From Alistipes sp. (GTDB taxonomy: Bacteria; Bacteroidota; Bacteroidia; Bacteroidales; Rikenellaceae): 5,729 nt of DNA. This document shows, piece by piece, positions 1-5,729 of this stretch (positions are counted from its first letter, which is position 1; each line of letters starts with the position of its first letter). The position numbers and the translations under genes are program-made. The DNA lies in assembly GCA_009774895.1 (NCBI GenBank), contig VSOO01000083.1:1-5729 (forward strand). Direction: 5' to 3'. The notes under the pieces were generated by a model. It ran no database searches. It had not been told where the DNA came from and saw only the letters and a program-made list of their open reading frames with translations.

Positions 1-37
1 ATTCGTATCTTTCGCTGCGCCTTAGATACTATCGCTC

Positions 38-66
38 GGCAAAATGCAAGCAAGCTTGCTTTTGCC
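38..66 (+). other. Strong hairpin upstream of ftsE
   Basis: GGCAAAA (38-44) pairs with TTTTGCC (60-66). After one bulged T at 45, GCAAG (46-50) pairs with CTTGC (55-59), leaving the 4-base loop CAAG. This gives a 12-bp stem with a single bulge. The core 48-61 is also a perfect 14-base palindrome. No T-run follows on either strand, so it does not look like an ordinary intrinsic terminator. It covers the presumed -33 region of the ftsE promoter, so a protein-binding site or an RNA end structure of the upstream transcript are both possible. Confidence 0.7.
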
Positions 67-86
67 CTCACTTATTCGTATCTTTG
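56..86 (+). promoter_or_regulatory. Bacteroidetes-type promoter for ftsE
   Basis: TATCTTTG at 79-86 matches the Bacteroidetes -7 consensus TAnnTTTG exactly. A TTG at 56-58 lies 20 bases upstream, close to the usual -33 spacing; the better-matching TTTG at 61-64 would be only 14 bases away. Transcription would start around 91-95, giving a leader of roughly 20 bases before the ATG at 112. Confidence 0.65.
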
Positions 87-111
87 ACCGGATTTACGAA
101 AACTGGAAACC

Positions 112-855
<744 letters not shown>

Positions 856-965
856 CGGGACGACCGGAAAATGCGCGCACGGCGCATGCGAAGCCTCCCG
901 CAGCACACGGCCGCGGAGCCGGGCGGCGCATGCGGCGCAAAGCGCGCGAATCAGGACCGAAAACC
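856..965. other. GC-rich gap between ftsE and gyrB with an 11-bp direct repeat
   Basis: No gene is supported here. CGGCGCATGCG occurs at 880-890 and again at 924-934, 44 bases apart, and each copy contains the palindrome CGCATGCG. A short stem (TGCGC 872-876 with GCGCA 882-886) lies just after ftsE but has no T-run, so I do not call a terminator. The composition switches abruptly to AT-rich at about 961, where the gyrB promoter begins. Confidence 0.5.
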
Positions 966-2980
<2,015 letters not shown>

Positions 2981-2992
2981 AGGCGATGCCCG

Positions 2993-3025
2993 ACGGGGAC
3001 CGGCTCTCGGGGCGGTCCCCGTTTT
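2993..3025 (+). terminator. Intrinsic terminator after gyrB
   Basis: ACGGGGACCG (2993-3002) is perfectly complementary to CGGTCCCCGT (3013-3022), forming a 10-bp GC-rich stem with a 10-base loop and ending in TTTT (3022-3025). It begins 12 bases after the gyrB stop codon. The T-run is short, so some read-through into udk is plausible. Confidence 0.85.
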
Positions 3026-3049
3026 CATACACCCAAAAACTCACTTCGC

Positions 3050-3670
3050 ATGAAAGTTACGGTAATCGGCGTGGCCGGAGGCACGGGATCGGGCAAATCG
3101 ACCCTCGTGAAGAAGCTCCGCGAAGCCTTCGAAGGCGACGACGTGGTGACGCTCTGCCACGACTACTACTACAAGGCGCACCCCGAACTCACGTACGAGG
3201 AGCGCACGAAACTCAACTACGACCACCCGCAGGCATTCGACACGCAGATGCTCGTGGAGCACCTCCGCACGCTGCGCGAAAACGTGCCTGTCTCCCACCC
3301 GCTCTACTCGTTCGTCGAGCATGACCGCATGGCGGAGACCGTGGCCGTGAAGCCCTCGCGCGTAATCATCGTCGATGGCATCCTGATCTTCGAGAACAAG
3401 GAGCTGCGCGACCTGATGGACATCAAGGTCTTCGTGGATACGGACCCCGACGTGCGCCTGGCACGCCGCATCCTGCGCGACGTGTGCGACCGCGGCCGCA
3501 CGATGCAGTCGGTCATCACGCAATACCTCACGACCGTGAAACCGATGCACGAAGAGTTCGTGGAGCCGTCGAAGAAGTATGCCGACGTCATCATCCCCGA
3601 GGGAGGGTTCAACTCGGTGGCCGTGGCGATGCTCATACAGAACATCCGCTCGCTGATCGAACAGCGATAA
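3050..3670 (+). CDS. udk: Uridine kinase (uridine/cytidine salvage)
   Basis: Uridine kinase phosphorylates uridine or cytidine to UMP or CMP using a nucleoside triphosphate, the committed step of pyrimidine ribonucleoside salvage in the cytosol. The product has 206 residues, the usual bacterial length. It opens with the P-loop GVAGGTGSGKST (7-18). HDYYYK (37-42) supplies the presumed catalytic aspartate D38, and the substrate-site segment NYDHPQAFD lies at 56-64. The strand VDGILIF is at 108-114, and the arginine-rich lid RRILRDVCDRGR at 139-150. The stretch QYLTTVKPMHEEFVEPSKKYADVIIP (158-183, quoted as QYLTTVKPM and then HEEFVEPSKKYADVIIP) is typical of Udk rather than phosphoribulokinase or pantothenate kinase. 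It follows gyrB by 69 bases, and I see no promoter of its own, so expression probably depends on read-through past the gyrB terminator. The start at ATG 3050 places the P-loop at the normal distance from the N-terminus. Confidence 0.94.
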   Translation: MKVTVIGVAGGTGSGKSTLVKKLREAFEGDDVVTLCHDYYYKAHPELTYEERTKLNYDHPQAFDTQMLVEHLRTLRENVPVSHPLYSFVEHDRMAETVAVKPSRVIIVDGILIFENKELRDLMDIKVFVDTDPDVRLARRILRDVCDRGRTMQSVITQYLTTVKPMHEEFVEPSKKYADVIIPEGGFNSVAVAMLIQNIRSLIEQR

Positions 3671-3704
3671 ACCGCAACCCCTTACCCCGGAGAGGTCGCC
3701 GGGC

Positions 3705-3744
3705 CGTGCGCACAGGCCGCTCCGGGTGTGCGCACGCAACTTTT
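3705..3744 (+). terminator. Probable terminator downstream of udk
   Basis: CGTGCGCACA (3705-3714) is the exact inverse complement of TGTGCGCACG (3727-3736), giving a 10-bp stem around a 12-base loop. TTTT follows at 3741-3744, four bases after the stem. It starts 34 bases after the udk stop codon. The gap before the T-run and the run's shortness make this a weaker terminator than the one after gyrB. Confidence 0.5.
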
Positions 3745-3783
3745 CGGACAGGGCTTCCGGAGCCGGAGCCGACCTTGCGGGAT

Positions 3784-3830
3784 ACGTAACGCCGCCCCGC
3801 CGGAATGATTTCCGGCGGGGCGGCGTACGT
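3784..3830. repeat. Long perfect hairpin in the convergent spacer
   Basis: Bases 3789-3805 pair without mismatch with 3810-3826, giving 17 bp around the 4-base loop TGAT. Beyond one unpaired A (3788), ACGT (3784-3787) pairs with ACGT (3827-3830), for about 21 bp in total. The core is GCCGCCCCGCCGG and its complement. No T-run flanks it on either strand. Its place between converging genes suggests a bidirectional transcription block or mRNA 3'-end stabiliser, or one copy of a dispersed palindromic repeat. Confidence 0.75.
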
Positions 3831-3873
3831 TCGTCCGAACCCTCGGGTGCGCTTCGAGCCCCCGGCTTCCGCC

Positions 3874-3926
3874 TCGGGCTCCGGCCCCGCAGGTGCGGGA
3901 CCCGCACCGTCACTTCGGGCTCCGGC
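3874..3926. repeat. Direct repeat pair flanking a near-palindrome
   Basis: TCGGGCTCCGGC occurs at 3874-3885 and 3915-3926. Between the copies, GGTGCGGG (3892-3899) and CCCGCACC (3901-3908) form a 17-base near-palindrome around a single A. These are visible facts; any function is unknown, and chance similarity in such GC-rich sequence is possible. Confidence 0.45.
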
Positions 3927-4008
3927 GCATTACGGCCCCGGGCAGGCCGCGAACGGCGACTCCCCCGCCTCCGCCGGAACAATTCCGGACAGACTGCGGT
4001 GTGCGGCG

Positions 4009-5729
4009 TCAGATGCCGGCGATACCCTTGATCTGGTTGAGGATATTCAGCGCCTCGATCGGCGTGAGGGCATCGAGGTCGAGGCCCTTGATGCGGTCGC
4101 GGATCTGCACCAGCACCGGATCGTCGAGCCGGAACATCGACAGCTGCATGCCGTCCATGCGGTCCGCCTCCTCCACGGCTTCGCGCACGCCCTGTGCCGC
4201 GGCCCTGCGGCTCCGGACGCGCGGCGTGCGGCTCGGCACGATCTCGTTGTTGCCGTAGACGTGTTCGAGGTTCTTGAGGATCTCGCCCGCGCGGGCCACG
4301 ACGCCCGCCGGCATGCCCGCCATGCGGGCCACGTGGATACCGAACGAGTGTTCGGTGCCGCCGCGTTCGAGCTTGCGCAGGAAGACGATCGTGTTGTCCA
4401 CCTCCTTCACGCTCACATGGTAGTTCTTCACGCGCGGACACATGCGCTCCATCTCGTTCAGTTCGTGGTAGTGCGTGGCGAAGAGCGTCTTGGCGCGGGC
4501 CGTGGGATGGTTGTGGAGGTACTCGACCATCGCCCATGCGATCGAAATGCCGTCGTAGGTGCTCGTGCCGCGGCCGATTTCGTCGAGCAGCACGATGCTG
4601 CGGTCCGATATGTTGTTCAGGATGCTCGCCGATTCGAGCATCTCGACCATGAAGGTCGATTCGCCCTGCGAAATGTTGTCCGACGCCCCCACGCGGGTGA
4701 AGATCTTGTCCACCACACCGATGTGCGCCGACTCGGCCGGCACGAACGACCCCATCTGCGCCATGAGGATGATGAGGGCCGTCTGGCGCAGGAGGGCCGA
4801 CTTACCCGACATGTTGGGGCCGGTTATCATCATGATCTGCTGATCCTTGCCGTCGAGCAGCACGTCGTTCGGGACATACTCCTCCCCCACGGGCATCAGC
4901 GTTTCGATCACCGGATGGCGCCCGCGCCGGATGTCGATCACCGAACCCTCGTCGAGCACGGGCCGCACGTAGCGCCGCTCGCACGCGATGCGCGCGAACG
5001 ACTGGAGGCAGTCGAGACGCGCCACGGAGGCGGCATCGCGCTGCAACACGCCCAGCGCCCCCGCAAGGAAGCGGATCAGCTCCGCATAGATGCGCTGCTC
5101 GATCATCAGCATCTTCTCCTCGGCGCCGAGGATCTTCTCCTCGTACTCCTTCAGCTCCTCGGTGATGTAGCGCTCGGCGTTGGCCAGGGTCTGCTTGCGG
5201 ATCCAGGTCGGGGGCACCTTGTCCTTGTGGGCGTTGCGCACCTCGATGTAATAGCCGAACACGTTGTTGTAGCTCACCTTGAGCGACGGAATGCCCGTCT
5301 GCTCGCTCTCGCGCTGCTGGATGCGCACCAGCACGTCGCGTCCGTGCAGCGCGATGCGGCGCAGATCGTCCAGCTCGGGGTCCACGCCGTCGGCAATCAC
5401 GCCGCCCTTCTGTATCTGGTTGTTCTGCGGATCGGGCCAGATTTCGCGCGCCAGGCGGTCGCGCACCGCCGCGAGGGGGTCGATCGTGGCGGCCAGCGCA
5501 TGCAGCCGGTCGTCGTCCGTAGATTCCATGATCACACGCAGCGTCTCGACGGCCGTAAGCGAATTCTTGAGCTGCACCAGCTCGCGGGGCGCGACACGCC
5601 CCGCGGCGATGCGCGAACCGATGCGCTCCAGGTCGCCGATCTGAGCGATCTGCTCGCGCACGGCCTCCGCAAGGTCGGCATCGCGCGTGAGCAGCTCCAC
5701 CACGTCGAGGCGGCTTTCGATCTCCTCCA
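4009..5729 (-). CDS. mutS: DNA mismatch repair ATPase MutS (C-terminal part; 5' end outside window)
   Basis: MutS recognises mismatched or unpaired bases and, with ATP, recruits MutL to start repair. About 572 codons are visible, and roughly 300 N-terminal residues, including the mismatch-binding domain, lie beyond the right edge. From the edge inward come the lever/core region, then the clamp region with [10 protein letters not shown] and [20 protein letters not shown] (about 5131-5286). The ATPase domain follows, with Walker A GPNMSGKS (4798-4821), STFMVEM, Walker [16 protein letters not shown] and THYHE. After a basic, low-complexity linker comes QLSMF (4132-4146), a good match to the sliding-clamp-binding pentapeptide QLSLF, and then a C-terminal helical segment ending in [21 protein letters not shown] and the clamp motifs identify MutS1, not MutS2. 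The reading frame continues to the edge ([13 protein letters not shown]), so the GTG at 5701-5703 is an internal valine codon. The stop is TGA at 4009-4011. The gene converges with udk. Confidence 0.96.
   Translation of the reverse strand, partial: EEIESRLDVVELLTRDADLAEAVREQIAQIGDLERIGSRIAAGRVAPRELVQLKNSLTAVETLRVIMESTDDDRLHALAATIDPLAAVRDRLAREIWPDPQNNQIQKGGVIADGVDPELDDLRRIALHGRDVLVRIQQRESEQTGIPSLKVSYNNVFGYYIEVRNAHKDKVPPTWIRKQTLANAERYITEELKEYEEKILGAEEKMLMIEQRIYAELIRFLAGALGVLQRDAASVARLDCLQSFARIACERRYVRPVLDEGSVIDIRRGRHPVIETLMPVGEEYVPNDVLLDGKDQQIMMITGPNMSGKSALLRQTALIILMAQMGSFVPAESAHIGVVDKIFTRVGASDNISQGESTFMVEMLESASILNNISDRSIVLLDEIGRGTSTYDGISIAWAMVEYLHNHPTARAKTLFATHYHELNEMERMCPRVKNYHVSVKEVDNTIVFLRKLERGGTEHSFGIHVARMAGMPAGVVARAGEILKNLEHVYGNNEIVPSRTPRVRSRRAAAQGVREAVEEADRMDGMQLSMFRLDDPVLVQIRDRIKGLDLDALTPIEALNILNQIKGIAGI

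Larger units (their letters stand above)
1..86 (+). repeat. Intergenic repeat-like element: promoter-box duplication plus hairpin
   Basis: This leader is visibly poorer in GC than the rest of the window (28 of the first 60 bases are G or C). The 12-mer ATTCGTATCTTT occurs at 1-12 and again at 74-85. GTATCT at 5-10 is also inverted against AGATAC at 24-29. A strong hairpin occupies 38-66, and the second 12-mer supplies the core of the ftsE promoter. The arrangement resembles a dispersed intergenic element that I recall seeing upstream of genes in Bacteroidales genomes, but that is memory rather than a search. The left boundary may lie outside the window. Confidence 0.45.
3671..4008. other. GC-rich convergent spacer without a credible gene
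   Basis: This 338-base stretch lies between the converging 3' ends of udk and mutS. It is extremely GC-rich (48 of 60 bases in 3841-3900) and full of short direct and inverted repeats, listed separately where strong. Open frames cross it on both strands, but their translations are arginine- and proline-rich with no recognisable motif. Those around 3726-4031 and 3893-4258 run antisense into mutS. A short hairpin CCGGAA-CAA-TTCCGG at 3974-3988 lies about 20 bases beyond the mutS stop on the minus strand, with no T-run. I see no tRNA or promoter consensus. Confidence 0.6.

Noticed and set aside
856..900. Possible intrinsic terminator after ftsE
   Set aside because: Only a 5-bp stem (872-876 with 882-886) is present and no T-run follows.
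3726..4258. Small plus-strand open frames in the convergent spacer (3726-4031 and 3893-4258)
   Set aside because: They extend antisense into mutS, have Arg/Pro/Gly-rich translations and lack a promoter. GC-rich DNA keeps such frames open by chance.
3041..4537. Minus-strand open frame of 498 codons spanning mutS, the spacer and udk
   Set aside because: It overlaps mutS in the wrong frame and is antisense to all of udk. The product is a low-complexity Arg/Pro/Gly string with no domain.
5701..5703. GTG as the start codon of mutS
   Set aside because: The frame stays open to the window edge and encodes MutS-like residues upstream (EEIESRLD). The mismatch-binding domain would be missing if translation began here.

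Overview
The window looks like chromosomal DNA of a GC-rich member of the Bacteroidales, most likely Alistipes or a close Rikenellaceae relative. Three things suggest this: the GyrB, FtsE and MutS proteins read like Bacteroidetes family members; promoter-like sites match the Bacteroidetes consensus (-33 TTTG, -7 TAnnTTTG) rather than sigma70; and no gene start has a clear Shine-Dalgarno sequence. The genus is an inference from composition and remembered protein style, not from a search.

Layout. Bases 1-111 hold a moderately AT-rich leader with a strong hairpin and a Bacteroidetes-type promoter. Next comes ftsE (112-855, +), the ATPase of the FtsEX division complex. A 163-base gap contains a second promoter and leads into gyrB (1019-2980, +), complete and of the short form without the enterobacterial insert. 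A 69-base gap with a clear intrinsic terminator separates gyrB from udk (3050-3670, +), uridine kinase. A 338-base, very GC-rich, repeat-laden spacer (3671-4008) with no credible gene follows. It lies between udk and mutS, which is on the minus strand (4009 to the right edge). mutS lacks its 5' third because the window ends inside it.

How the genes relate. This is a housekeeping block: cell division (FtsE), DNA supercoiling (GyrB), pyrimidine salvage (Udk) and mismatch repair (MutS). ftsE and gyrB each appear to have their own promoter. udk has no visible promoter and starts 24 bases after the gyrB terminator T-run, so it probably depends on read-through. udk and mutS converge, and the spacer between them carries several inverted repeats suited to ending transcription from either side.

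I see no CRISPR array, insertion sequence, tRNA, rRNA, phage or defence gene, and no undescribed multi-gene system. The points most worth a second look are non-coding: the hairpin and duplicated promoter box at the left edge, the terminator between gyrB and udk, and the 21-bp hairpin in the convergent spacer.
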